Assembly (NCBI RefSeq): GCF_000004075.3 | Contig: NC_026655.2 | Location: 25,963,489 to 26,027,488, forward strand | DNA from: Cucumis sativus | Lineage: Eukaryota > Streptophyta > Magnoliopsida > Cucurbitales > Cucurbitaceae | Reading direction: 5' to 3' | DNA: 64,000 nt | Translations under genes and position numbers: made by a program | Shown: positions 48,631-60,226 of the stretch, in pieces | How positions within the stretch are numbered: the first letter of the stretch is position 1 | Layout: every line of letters begins with the position of its first letter | The notes under the pieces: model-generated | What the model was told of the DNA's origin: nothing | What the model saw: only the letters and a program-made list of their open reading frames with translations | The model's database searches: none

Positions 48631-49913
48631 CTGCATCAGAACATGGAAGAACAAGGAGAGAAAAAAAATAAGAGAAGAAGAAGAATATCATGAGAAAGAG
48701 ATAATGACAGTTCATTGTAATGCAATTCATGAATTTCTGTTTTAACTAAGAATCCATAAATGTGAATAAACGTGTGGTACTTTTTTATAATATTTGTTTT
48801 TTTTTTTCCTGTTAATTTGAAATTTAACCACATGAGACAAGAACTGTAGAAAGAAATCATGATAACCACAGTCCAGTTTTGAAACAGAGGAATCAGATAA
48901 CAAAGATGGAGGGTTTTAAATTTTAATTATATGGTTTTCTTTTTTAAAATTGATTTATGATGAGATTGAGAAAAAGCAGAAGCATTTCCATAAAAGGGAA
49001 CCTTTTTTAATGTGCTCAGAGAAAACCCAACTAAGGCTCAGAGTTCTAAACAACAGATATCCCAAAGACCCAAAAAAAATCAGTCAATGATGCAGAAATA
49101 TGAACCCATGAGGAGAGCACCTCAATAGAGACAGCATTATTGATCCACTCAATTATATATTCAACCTACAAACTCATCAACGTATTAAAATAATCAAAAC
49201 CCCAATTGACATACAACAAAAATCTTGAGACTAGGAAGGATTTTAGCCTCCAAATTCCCAAACCCATATCATATAAACTCCAATTTCAAAACCCCAACAA
49301 TCACAAATCCATCTCCAACCCAACAAACCCATTTGAACAAAATCCATAACCCATATACCAAAATCTTCAAATTACAAAACTAATTCCAAAAAAATCTCAA
49401 CAAATCAGTTCTTATTCCCTACAACAACAACAACAGGCATGTAAAACCAAAATCAATGTCTCAGAGAACGCATAATCAAGTCCGAATAGGGAAACTCACA
49501 AGTCATCTACAAACGAGAAAGAAGTGAAATAATAGATTGATTATGATTTGTGATTCCTTTTTTACTGGTAAAAGAGAGATTCATAAAGATTGAAATAGTT
49601 AGTACCTTGAAAATCTGGAACATTATATTGGGAGAGAAGAAGACATACAGGGATTGAAATGAGAATAACTCAGAAAAGAAGAGATTTCCCAAAGGAAAAA
49701 AAGGATGAAAAACAAAATCAAGAAATACCCAGAAATCTAAAAAGAAAGAAAAAAAAAAGAAAAAAAGAAAAAGAAAAGGGATCGCCGCTTCAATCGAATC
49801 TCCCAAACAGGCCCCTACCCTCTGAATCCTTGAGAATTACAACAGAGAGAGGATTTTAGAGAGAGAAACTGAAAGAGGGAAAGTGAGAGAAATAGAAAGA
49901 GGGAGGAATATAT
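48631..49913 (-). promoter_or_regulatory. Spliced leader and promoter of the ELF4-like gene
   Basis: On the minus strand, TATATATT at 49906-49913 is followed by a CT-rich leader. A donor TTTCAAG|GTACT lies at 49606/49605. An acceptor TCTGATGCAG|AGAAGG lies at 48631/48630, 39 bases before the ATG. Joining them gives a short upstream ORF of nine codons (MFQIFKRRL) that spans the splice. The splice sites are inferred from consensus only. Confidence 0.45.
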
Positions 49914-50485
49914 AGGATTTGACAGTCACGCTCTAACCCCTTCTTCATACATATACAAAATGAAAATGAAAAAGAAAAGAAAAAAAAACCTTTTTCTTTC
50001 TATATATTATAATAATGTAGATCCACCTGTTGAGAAATAATTGTAAATTTGTGGCGATAATTTTGCATCGTTGGATGTATACAAGAGAGGTTGAAGAAGA
50101 AAAAGCAGAATGTGAATGTGAATATGGCTACTTAAACCAATAATTTTCTCCATCGAATGTACATAGCTCAAATCAAAAAATAAATAATTGTTTAAAAAAC
50201 ATTTTTGTTATATATATATATATATATATATGTGATTTTTGGCATGGTTTTTGTATTTATTGTAATTGAAGACGAAAAGTGAATTTAAAGATATGTATTA
50301 TGGAAAATAAATTAAAGAAAGAAAAAAAAAGGAGGGAAAGAGTCAAATAATAAATAAAAATTGAAATGATGATGAAATGTATGTTTAAAATGAAAGATAG
50401 CAAAATCTAATAATATGTTAAAGAAAATAAAGTGAGATGTTGAAAAGAAAAATGTATCCTACAGTGTTGTATTTTATTTGTTATT

Positions 50486-50560
50486 ATAAAGGAAAAAAAG
50501 AAAGGAAAGGAAGAAGAAGAAGAAGGAGAAGAAGGAGAAGAGAAGAGAAAAGAAAAGAAA
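50486..50560 (+). repeat. Polypurine tract (GAA/GGA-rich)
   Basis: About 75 bases made only of A and G, with runs of AAG and GGAGAAGAA units. It is strongly strand-asymmetric and could form a triplex. It lies in the far upstream region of the ELF4-like gene. Confidence 0.85.
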
Positions 50561-51524
50561 AATGTTTAATTAATGGGATTTTGATTCGGGGGCTACAATC
50601 GGGTGTGTTTGGGTGAGATGCAAATCTGGGATTGTTCTGGGGGTGTCCACGTGGAATTAAATGTGGACAATGGTATCATAATAAAAATAAGAGAATAATT
50701 TTATAAACAAAAAACAAAGAGAGAAATTTAAAGGAAAAAAAGGGCTCTGACCAAGCCCTGAATGTGGGGCCCACCGTAAAAAGAGTTTCGAAAGAGAGAA
50801 AGCACTTTTAATTTTATTAAACAAAATGGTTTGGCTTCGCATGTAATTTTCTTGGAGTTTGTATTTCTCATTTTTCTTTATTTGTGTTAAATAATAATTT
50901 GTTTTTTATGAATTTTAAAATGGATGAGAGAGAGAGAAAGTATATATCTATAATTAATTGTTCGATGGGACCTCTCCAATTATTTTTTCCATTTTCTTTC
51001 CTCTCAAAATTTAATAAATTTGTTCTTTCTATTCATTCATTTATATGTTTTTCCAGAAAAAAATAATAATAGAAAAATAGAAAAATTGATAAACACTTAA
51101 CCTAACAAAATCATTAAAAAAATAAAATTTATAATACACGGTTAATTTTTTTATCTATTTTCATAAATTTTATAATTTTGATGTTTTTTATTATAATAAT
51201 AAAAAAGAAAGAAAATTTGTATGGAGTTAAAAATATAGCAAAAACAAAATTAAATTAACGGAGGAAAATGGATAGATTTTGTTATATTTTATAGTTTTTA
51301 AAAATATTGAAAAGAAAGAAAAAACCATTTACTATTTATGTCAAAAAAAAAAAAATACTAAGGCGAAAAACAACTGTGAAGTAGTGAAAAACACGTTGAG
51401 GTAAAATAGCAACTATTATAGCAAAATGTGGGTTTTGAGATATAGTTGAATGTAGTTAATTAAGAATTACAAAATAATATTTACGGTAGCAAATAAATTG
51501 TTATTACAATGTTATACATTTTTT

Positions 51525-51835
51525 TTGTCACAAACAGGTCTTTGTATCTTTTAAATGCTTTTAATATTATTTTGGTTTATAAAATTTCAATTTTAGTTTG
51601 TTTTGATCTATATAATATTAAAATGTCTGTTTCATTTATTATACTTTCAACTTTAGTTCATTTTGGTTTTTATATCTTTGAAACTTTCGTTTTAGTCATT
51701 ATACTTTAAAAAAACGATCATCTTAGTCAATAATTAAAATTGTCACATGTTGAAATTACAAGGACAAATAAACCAAATTTAAAGGTATAAAGACCAAAAT
51801 ACATATTTTGAGAGTACGGGCAAAAAAGAACAAAA
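51525..51835. repeat. Foldback-like repeat with TTAGT and GTTCATTTTGG phrases
   Basis: The left part repeats TTTTAGTTTGTTTTGATC and TTTAGTTCATTTTGG. The right part repeats the complementary sense (GGACAAATAAACCAAA, TATAAAGACCAAAATACA). It is similar in layout to the element inside P450 intron 2 at about 57295-57610. It is non-coding. Confidence 0.5.
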
Positions 51836-52954
51836 ATTAATTACAATTTTAGTTGGGGAGTTGTTTAAAGCATGAAATTAATTTACTATTGTAGTCTTAG
51901 ATTATAATAGTTTGTGTTTTTAGTGTAATTATTTTAACTTGTGTTATAATAATATGTATTTGACGGTATAATTATTTTAGTGCTAATAGGAGTTTTGAAA
52001 TAGTGGCGAGTGTAACTAATTTGGAAACATAAGGCTCAATATTACAATCTTTAGAGTATAAAATATGTTATAATCTAGACGGATGGACATATCTATTTTA
52101 TGATATCCAAGTTTTCAGTTCATCTAAAAAAGAGGTCGGGAGCCATTCAAACGGTGGAACTGACAACTTCACTTGAACCTAAAGGTTGAGACTAGTAATC
52201 TTAATATAGTTCTTTCTCCAAACACCTCCAAATGTTTACACGAACGCTTCTTATTTATCAATAACTATCTCACTCAATTTGAGAGACATCACTCGTGCTT
52301 TAGAAAATAAGCTAAAGTTTTGATAATATATAAAACAAATTAAATTACTCCGGAAAAAAACAAAAAAGAATAACATTGTAGAATACTTTTTTTAAAAAAA
52401 AATTAAAAGTAATGAAAGGATCTTTTTGACCCATTAATTAATTAATCAACTACGAGTATAAATCCATAAGAATGATAAACTAATGTTTTGTTTTAATTAA
52501 TATAATAAAGTGGATTAGACTTAGATTGTAATTAACGACGCTAATCATGCTTATCATCAACCAACCCTGTAAGGTATTTCCTCGAAATTATTTCACTTTT
52601 AATTATACATTCCTTGTCAACAACAAAGTCCCATTTTTATTCATAAATAAGAAATATTTTAATTATATATATATATATATATATAAATATACAATGCAAT
52701 AAACATAAAGTTGACAAAACTCGTCGTTTAAGCCTATACTAAATCCATCTTGTAAACAATTAATTTTGATCATATAAACCTTGGACTTCATAAAATTGAA
52801 CATTGTATACTTAAATAAATATGGTAAATATTGTACAAAATTAAGTTATAATAATACATAAATTAACCCTAAGCTAACCCTAATCGAAATTGCAATGGTT
52901 GGGACCATACATTTAAAATAATTGTAACGATCAACCAATAGATTATCACATGTT

Positions 52955-52987
<33 letters not shown>

Positions 52988-55289
52988 TATATGTTATAAG
53001 TTTTTAATATGAGGAGTAAGGGATGATTTTAAATTTAAACAATATGAGAATGAACACATAATATATATATTAGACTAGTATAAAATGAGATGTAAAATTA
53101 ATTAATTATCCAACTCCTAATTAATTTGTGACAAATTAAAGTTGTGTATTAAAAGGGGCATTCATGTGTGTGCAAAAATACAAAATATAAAATAATGGTA
53201 TATGGTATTATATATATATCTTATTATACAAGTGTTGCTAAAGCTGCAGTTTATTACTACAATTTTATTCTTCGTTTTTTGTTTCTTTTATAAATTTTAA
53301 AAACTATCTTTGTTTGTTAGTATTTTTATTTACTTGCAAATATAATTTAAAATATTATTCCTCTTTAAATATAATTTCTAATATTCTGCAGATTTACATA
53401 TGGACAAAAGCTTAAAACATGATTTACCAAAATTAGAGTATGAGAACCAAAATAGATTTTTTAAAACGAAGAATCAAAATTAAAAATTAAAAAGAAATAG
53501 ATTCTAAATTTTTTAAAATTATATTTTACCAATATTTTGATTTATTTTATTATATTTGAAAACAACTTAATCAATAAATAAGGTGTAAACAAACCATTAC
53601 ATCTTTTGTCTCGTTATAACTATTCAATTTGAGGTATATTATACAATGAATAATATAGATTTTTATGGGTACGATCTAAATTAAACCCTATCATGATTTA
53701 GTTGTTATTATAAACTTTTTTGTTTTATTAACCGTTAAGAAAATATACACGAACCAATTCAAACTAAATAGAGTTACAAAAATGGCAAAAAGTGTAACTA
53801 TTTGTTTATACATTTTTTTTAACGATTGGATATTAATGTTTCATATCTATAATTTGAATAACATTCACACATGAATGAATATACTGTTTTGACATATAAC
53901 AACCTCAACTCGAACAATTGTATTGGATGAAAGATTGTAACTTTTTGGTGAGACGTATACCTATCGTTGGATTAGATCATGTTGTTATATATATACACAC
54001 ACACACATACACTATTGTAGATTCTGGTTGATGCAAAGGAAAGATAAAAAGAAAAGGACAAGGAGAGAAAATCAGCAAAAGGAATAAGGAATTAGAATAT
54101 AAATAAGAGTATATAGGAGAAATTTAATTGCATCACGCCAAGCATTTTTTCCCCCATTATATATATATATACACACACAATATATATATATTCCTTCTTT
54201 GACCTATCCATCAAGTTTTGCCTCAATTTTCCTAAATGCCCTTCATGTTACATTCATTTTCACATAACTCCTTTTTATTTGTAAATTTTAAATTGGAAGT
54301 AAAAAAGAAAAAGTATAGGTTTGAAATAGGTTTTTAAAATGTTTATGAAATAGGTTTTAAAAATGTTTTAAGAAGTTTTGAGTTTGATTTGAATTTAGTC
54401 TCTTTAAGTTTTATTGAGATTTTAGTATTGTTTTAGTTTGATTCATAGGTTTTAAATTTTTTTTATTTTTAAATTGGTTTTCTCGACGGTAATAACGTGC
54501 ATTACTTAATTTAGAAAAGTTGTAATTAATAAAATATTGAAAACAACCAAAATTAGTTTTTAAAATGTTGTTTTTGGAATTTGAAAATTGATTAAAAAAT
54601 CATGGATTATATTTAAGAAACATATAAAATATTGTACGACACTAGAAAAAATATGCTTAATTAAACAAAAAAAATGAAATGATTGTCTAAGTTAATTTTT
54701 TTCTTCAAAAAAGCCATCTTAAAAAAGAAAAAAAAACATAATTTTCAAAAACCAAACTTTAAGCATTGTTTGATAACCATTTCGTTTTTTGTTTTTACTT
54801 TTTGAAAATTAAGCTTAATTCCTTTCCAATTCATACAATAAATTTGTATCTTTCAATGTTCATTGATTAAATTCTTAGTCAAGTTCCAAATACAATAACA
54901 AAGATTTAAAAGCGATTTCTTTTAGTTTTCAAATTTTGACATAATTTTTTAAACGACAAGTAAACCGTAGATGTTAAAGAAAGAAATTTAGAGACGGATA
55001 CAGCCATTAAATTTTAAAAACAAAAGTAAAAGAAACACAATAGTTATCAAAAGAGTAGTAGGTTATAAAATTTGAAACTCGAGGAGACTCCCCTATGGCT
55101 ATGTCCACAGAGCTAAGAAGGTTTTGAATTGAAAAGTAGCCTAAAGTACTTTCTATTATTGACAGGGACAATCTATTTCTAACATTAAATTTCAATTTTC
55201 ATTATTGCAACTAAGTCTTCCTTTAACACAATTATACTCAATATCATAATCTCATATATTTCCAACATTACCCCTATTTTCGTATTTTG

Positions 55290-55390
55290 TCAAAATATTT
55301 ACAAAATATAGCAAATTTTTACATTATATTAATAGTTGTCTTTCTATCGATATCTAATAATGACATTGGTAATATCAATTACAATAGTTA
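55290..55390. repeat. Dispersed repeat, copy in reverse orientation
   Basis: Read on the minus strand it shows CAATGTCATTATTAG, ATCGATAGAAAGACAACT and AATTTGCTATATTTTG. That is the same order as the copies at 14100 and 32165. Confidence 0.55.
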
Positions 55391-56220
55391 TATATTATAT
55401 AAATGATCATTTTAGGGTTGAGAGGAAAGGTGAGTATTATCAAATACAATCTGTATGGTTATTTTAATTACTAATTATTATTAAATTTTAAAAAGGACAA
55501 TATGCTAATCAGAATTGATGAGTAGATAATTAATAATTGACCTTTGGTTTCCTAGAGAGGCATTGATGAAATGTTTTGCTCAAATTACAAATATGTTAAT
55601 GAAAAAGATGTATGTGATTTGAATAATTTTATCGTATTATAAAAAATGAAAAGTTTTGCAATTCATATATATATTAACACATAAATTTCTTTAACAAAAA
55701 TGGCTAATACAAACTATTTAGTTATTATTTTATCGACTTAGGTAATAACGTAACTATTCAATGAGTCAAATAATGTTTTTGACCAAAAAAATTAGAAATT
55801 AATCTCATTACTCTCAATTGTAGTACGGTAAAAAAGACGAGCTTTGATCCTTTGCTTGGTTGATCACATCAATTCGGATCCTAAACTTATAGTGTTACAA
55901 TTTTAAGGATGAGATTGTACTGAATAACCTACTCATTAAATTCAATAAAAACATTTTTGTGTAGAAAGAAATTATCAAAAATATCAATTTCACATGTATT
56001 ATAATTCATTAAATGCATGAGAGTAAGCAAAAACTTATTAGGGGATTAAAATAAATTGCAGCACATTTATGTAAGTTTAAGATCAAAATCAATGAAATTT
56101 ATAGTTTTTAATTATGGTAAAAAAGTTAAACATTTTCCCCAATTTTTATCATTATTATTCTAATTATTTTAGTTTTTATAATTTTTACAAAGGGCTCAAA
56201 TGTCAATATCTTGCAGGCCA

Positions 56221-56257
56221 AGCCCAGATGACAAAATTATTGTTCATCAATGGCCCA
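56221..56257. promoter_or_regulatory. Two TGGGCY-type elements upstream of the P450 gene
   Basis: AGCCCA at 56221-56226 and GGCCCA at 56252-56257 (TGGGCT and TGGGCC on the minus strand) lie about 230-260 bases before the ATG. They are weak evidence on their own. Confidence 0.35.
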
Positions 56258-56483
56258 ATATTTCAACTGCAAAAGGTGGCCTTTTAATACCTTGTTCCTC
56301 AAGCAAAAAATTCAAAAATTTCAACACCTCTAATAATTTAATATATCTTTTTATTACAAACTTTAGCTCTAAAAGATGACAGGTTTGACCATTTAGGAAT
56401 ATAAAATCCAATTGAAATGATGTAGCAACATCAAAGTCTTGTCTAAGATTCAAGGTCTTTTGTTTGTTTGTTTAGAAACAAAA

Positions 56484-59400
56484 ATGGAATACTTTGTGTT
56501 CTATTGTTTGGCACTTTGTTTGGTTGTTTTTGGAGTGGCAAAAGCTTTTCATTCCATTTGGTGGAAACCCATATCAGTGGAAAGACATTTGAAAAGACAA
56601 GGAATAAGAGGGAATGCTTACAAGCCTTTGGTTGGTGATGTCAAAGAGTATGTGAGGATGATGACTGAAGCATGGTCCACTCCTATGAATCTAGATCATC
56701 AGATTGTTCAACGTGTCGACCCGTTCACAGCGGTGAACGCTGAAAAATATGGTGTGTTTTGTCTTCGCTGTATCTTGTTTTGAAACTAGTTTTAATTATT
56801 TGTCATTTGTGTGTAGGAAAGATATCTATGTGTTGGTTTGGCACAAGTCCGAGATTGATAGTGAAGGACCCTGAGATGATGAAAGAAGTACTAACGAACA
56901 AGGTGGGTAGCTTTGAGAAGCCACCATTGAGTCCACTTATTTTGACGCTAACGAGAGGATTAACTACTCTTAAAGGAAATGAATGGGCTAAACACAAGAG
57001 GATCATCAATCCTGCTTTTCATCTTGAAAGGCTCAAGGTATATCCTCTGAAAATATATACTTGTGTTTTTTTTCTTAGTTATATAATTTATAATTTATTT
57101 ATTGAACTTCTAATTTTGTCATATAGATACATGATTTATGAGACATTATTTAAACTTTTAATTTTGACTTATAGATCATTTATCTACGAGACATTATTCT
57201 ATACAAAATTGAAAGTTCATTGACAGTACATGGAAAGCTTAAACACTTCTTTAGGATTTTTTATTGAGTAAATATTCTGAAATGGTATTGAACAACATTT
57301 TAAACACTACGTTAGTCCATCTACTTTTGGTATTTTTTGTTCATATTGATCGTTGTAGTTTTTGTTCATTTTGATCGAAATGCTTTTAAAGTGTTCATTT
57401 GGATGATTCTTGTAATTCAAAAAAGGATCATTTTGATCATTTCATTCTCATTTTCACTTTGTTTTTAAGAGATAAAATGATAACTGTTTGCATGTTCAAG
57501 GACAAAAATGAACATTTTGAAAGTATAAATTAAATGAACTAAAATGGTAAGTATAAGAACTAAAAAGAATATTTTAAAATACGTGGACTAAATTGAACCG
57601 AATCAAAATAGTATTCAAACCATCGTAAATAACTTATCAGAAATTTGCGTTTTTCTTTAAAAAAGACCCTAAACTAAAGTGTAGGAAGTTGAGAGAATAC
57701 TAATAAATGTTTGGTTGACGAAGGGAATGATGGCAGCCTTTAATATAAGTTGTAGCAACATGATAGAGGAGTGGAAGGAAAAGGCTGCTAATCAAGACAG
57801 TGTTGAAGTGGATGTGTGGCCTGAACTTCAGAGACTAACTGGAGATGTTATATCAAGGGCTGCCTTTGGCTCCAACTTTGAAGAAGGGAAGAAGATCTTC
57901 GAACATCTCAAACAACTCACTCTTCTTACTCTAGAAGCTATGCAGACCTTGTATCTTCCTGGTTTCAGGTCCAATTTCTCTCTTTCATAAATTTTCATGT
58001 CTTTTCAATGGCTGGGTTGAGAATGATGGGTGATTCCACTTGAGTGCCGATGTTCAGTTTTCCAAGTGTTCAGTTTTGAAAATAAATCATTTTGGAAAAA
58101 GATTGAACTATTTGACAACCACTCGTAATAGCTTTTCAAACACATCCCAAGTTTGTTTTAACAGCTTTTATCAAAGGTTAAATAAAAATGATTTTTCTAA
58201 AAAACAATTATCTTTTTCTCTAGTAAATCAAAGAGACTTGACTTAGCTTTCTTTTTTCATTAAACTTGTATGCTTACAAGTTTGTTTTGTAATCCATGAG
58301 GTACTATTTCTTTTATGCATCCAAAATTCCAAACATGTTAGAGACAGAAGAAGAGAGGAATTTATCGAACAGGAGCACATGGATGAGAAGGGCTATAGAG
58401 CCAAGAGAAATCATAAACTAGAATGGAATAGAAGTTGTCCCACCCATGAGTAAATATTTTGTATAGGCAGAAGACAAAAGAAAAAAAAACAATAGTTTAC
58501 AAATTAAGATAACTGGAATTGATCGACTATGGAAGCCAAATATTACAATATCAAAAAGATTTGAAGCTAAATTGTTGTGAAATCCAACACTCAAGATGGA
58601 ATTGTGGTTTTGTGTGTATGCAGATTTATTCCAACGGCTAAGAATAGGAAGAGAGAGAGACTGAACAAGGAGATCAAAACCATGATTAGGAGTTTAATTT
58701 TAAGAAAAGAAAGTTCCATGAGCAACCAGGAAGATAATGCTGATGACCTGTTAAGCCTGCTGTTGCAGTCAAAGAAGAAAGAAAACCAACAAGAAGGTGA
58801 TGGACTGACAATTGATGAAGTGATGGAGGAGTGCAAGCAGTTCTACCTTGCAGGGCAGGAAACAACAGCAAGCTTGTTAATATGGACAGTCATTGTCTTG
58901 GCCATGCACTCAGACTGGCAAGAAAAGGCTAGGCAGGAGGTCTTGCAATTTTGTGGAAAGAATGAACCAACTTTTGAATCTTTAAACCACTTCAAGATTG
59001 TGAGTTTTCATTTCACAATTAGCAATACAAGCTTTCTATATTTTTTTTCAAAGATCTAAAAGAAAAGGGTTTTGATTTACTAAACAATTCTCTGCAGGTT
59101 ACCATGATACTCTATGAAGTCCTGAGGTTATACCCACCAGTTATTGGTCAATATCAACATACTTATGCAGAAATAAAGATAGGTGAAGTTTTAATACCAG
59201 CTGGGATTGATGTTACTTTACCTACACTGCTTATTCACCACGATCCTGAGTATTGGGGAGAAGATGCAGAACAATTCAAACCAGAGAGATTCGCTTCAGG
59301 AGTTTCAAAGGCAAGCAAAGATCAGTTGGCTTTCTTTCCCTTTGGCTGGGGACCTAGGACTTGCATTGGACAAAACTTTGCCATGTTAGAAGCTAAGGTA

Positions 59401-59523
59401 GCATTGGCTATGATTCTACAGAATTTCTCTTTTCAGCTTTCACCTTCTTATGCACATGCTCCCCATACTGTCATGACTCTTCAACCACAGCATGGAGCCC
59501 AGCTGATACTTCACCAACTATAG
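56484..59523 (+). CDS. Cytochrome P450, CYP72 clan (CYP72A-like)
   Basis: A haem monooxygenase anchored in the ER. CYP72-clan enzymes act on terpenoids, cytokinins, gibberellins and other hydrophobic molecules; the substrate here is unknown. The exons are 56484-56751, 56817-57037, 57724-57968, 58624-58999 and 59098-59523. They join in frame to 511 residues. Residues 3-25 form the membrane anchor. The oxygen-binding I-helix motif AGQETT is at 321-326. The K-helix ELR core is EVLR at 377-380. PERF is at 432-435. The haem loop FPFGWGPRTCIGQ has Cys459. The Arg usually found about eight residues after YPPV is Gln here (IGQYQHTYAEI). Introns 2 and 3 are about 690 and 655 bases; intron 2 holds a foldback repeat. 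The ATG at 56484 is chosen because it opens directly into the hydrophobic anchor. Confidence 0.93.
57295..57610. repeat. Foldback-like repeat inside intron 2 of the P450 gene
   Basis: The left edge reads GTTAGTCCATCTACTTTTGG followed by several GTTCATTTTGATC-type phrases. The right edge, read in reverse complement, gives TTTAGTCCACGTATTTT and TTAGTTCATTTAATTT. The two halves are thus partly complementary. It resembles the element at 51525-51835. Confidence 0.55.
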
Positions 59524-60226
59524 ATTGTATGCTTATGAAGTACCACCTTTGAGGGATGAATGAAATGTTTAACATTTCACAAGCAGAAGAACTTCTGCAA
59601 ATCACCTAGCCTTGTTTTGTGCTATGTTTCCCTTTAGAAAGAAATGGTAAGAATGATTTCTTTGTAAATATGTTGTTTTTCATTTTAATCAAGAATCGTG
59701 CAAAGAGAGTCAATTTTTTTGTGCCCAGTTAATAATTTAATGTTCGAAATCATTTCACCTTGGTGACTATGTCAACCTCGAAAGATAAGAAGGTAACCCA
59801 TTTTGTAGATCTCACTCACATCAGTTGACATTTGAAACATATTTGACAAAGGCTTTTACTGACGTAACAATGACGAATCACGGAAGCACACTGAGCAAGT
59901 GATAATACTAAGAAGCAATAGAAAAGGGAAACTACAAAATATTTCAGCAAAAAGAGATTTATTGCTCCTATCAAAATTGAAATTCATGCCATTGATCTAC
60001 TTGATCGAATGACAATTGTTTATAATTAAAAATCTAGGCACTTGGAGGTAAACAAGTGATAAAATAGTCACTCTTCTGTTTTTCCTGAACCAGTGCATCC
60101 TTTTCTAGTGCTATTTTCTGTAGTTCTATCTATCCTCTCAAGGTTTTGATGAAGAATATTGCTCTCGTCCATTTCTATTTCTCTACACATTGATGTCTAT
60201 GGAAAAATCTCGCCATCTGAGAATAA
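59524..60226. other. Spacer between convergent P450 and RPC4 genes
   Basis: It carries the two 3' untranslated regions, converging from opposite strands. No gene or notable repeat is seen. Confidence 0.6.

Larger units (their letters stand above)
49914..56220. other. Spacer between the ELF4-like gene and the P450 gene
   Basis: AT-rich intergenic DNA without a recognisable gene. It includes TA microsatellites at 50209-50231, 52663-52685 and 52955-52980, a polypurine tract at 50486-50560, a foldback repeat at about 51525-51835, and a reverse dispersed-repeat copy at about 55290-55390. The minus frame at 55007-55195 is not convincing. Confidence 0.6.

Noticed and set aside
49507-49806. 99-codon minus frame upstream of ELF4-like
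   Set aside because: It starts at a non-ATG codon and is phenylalanine-rich translation of the CT-rich leader.
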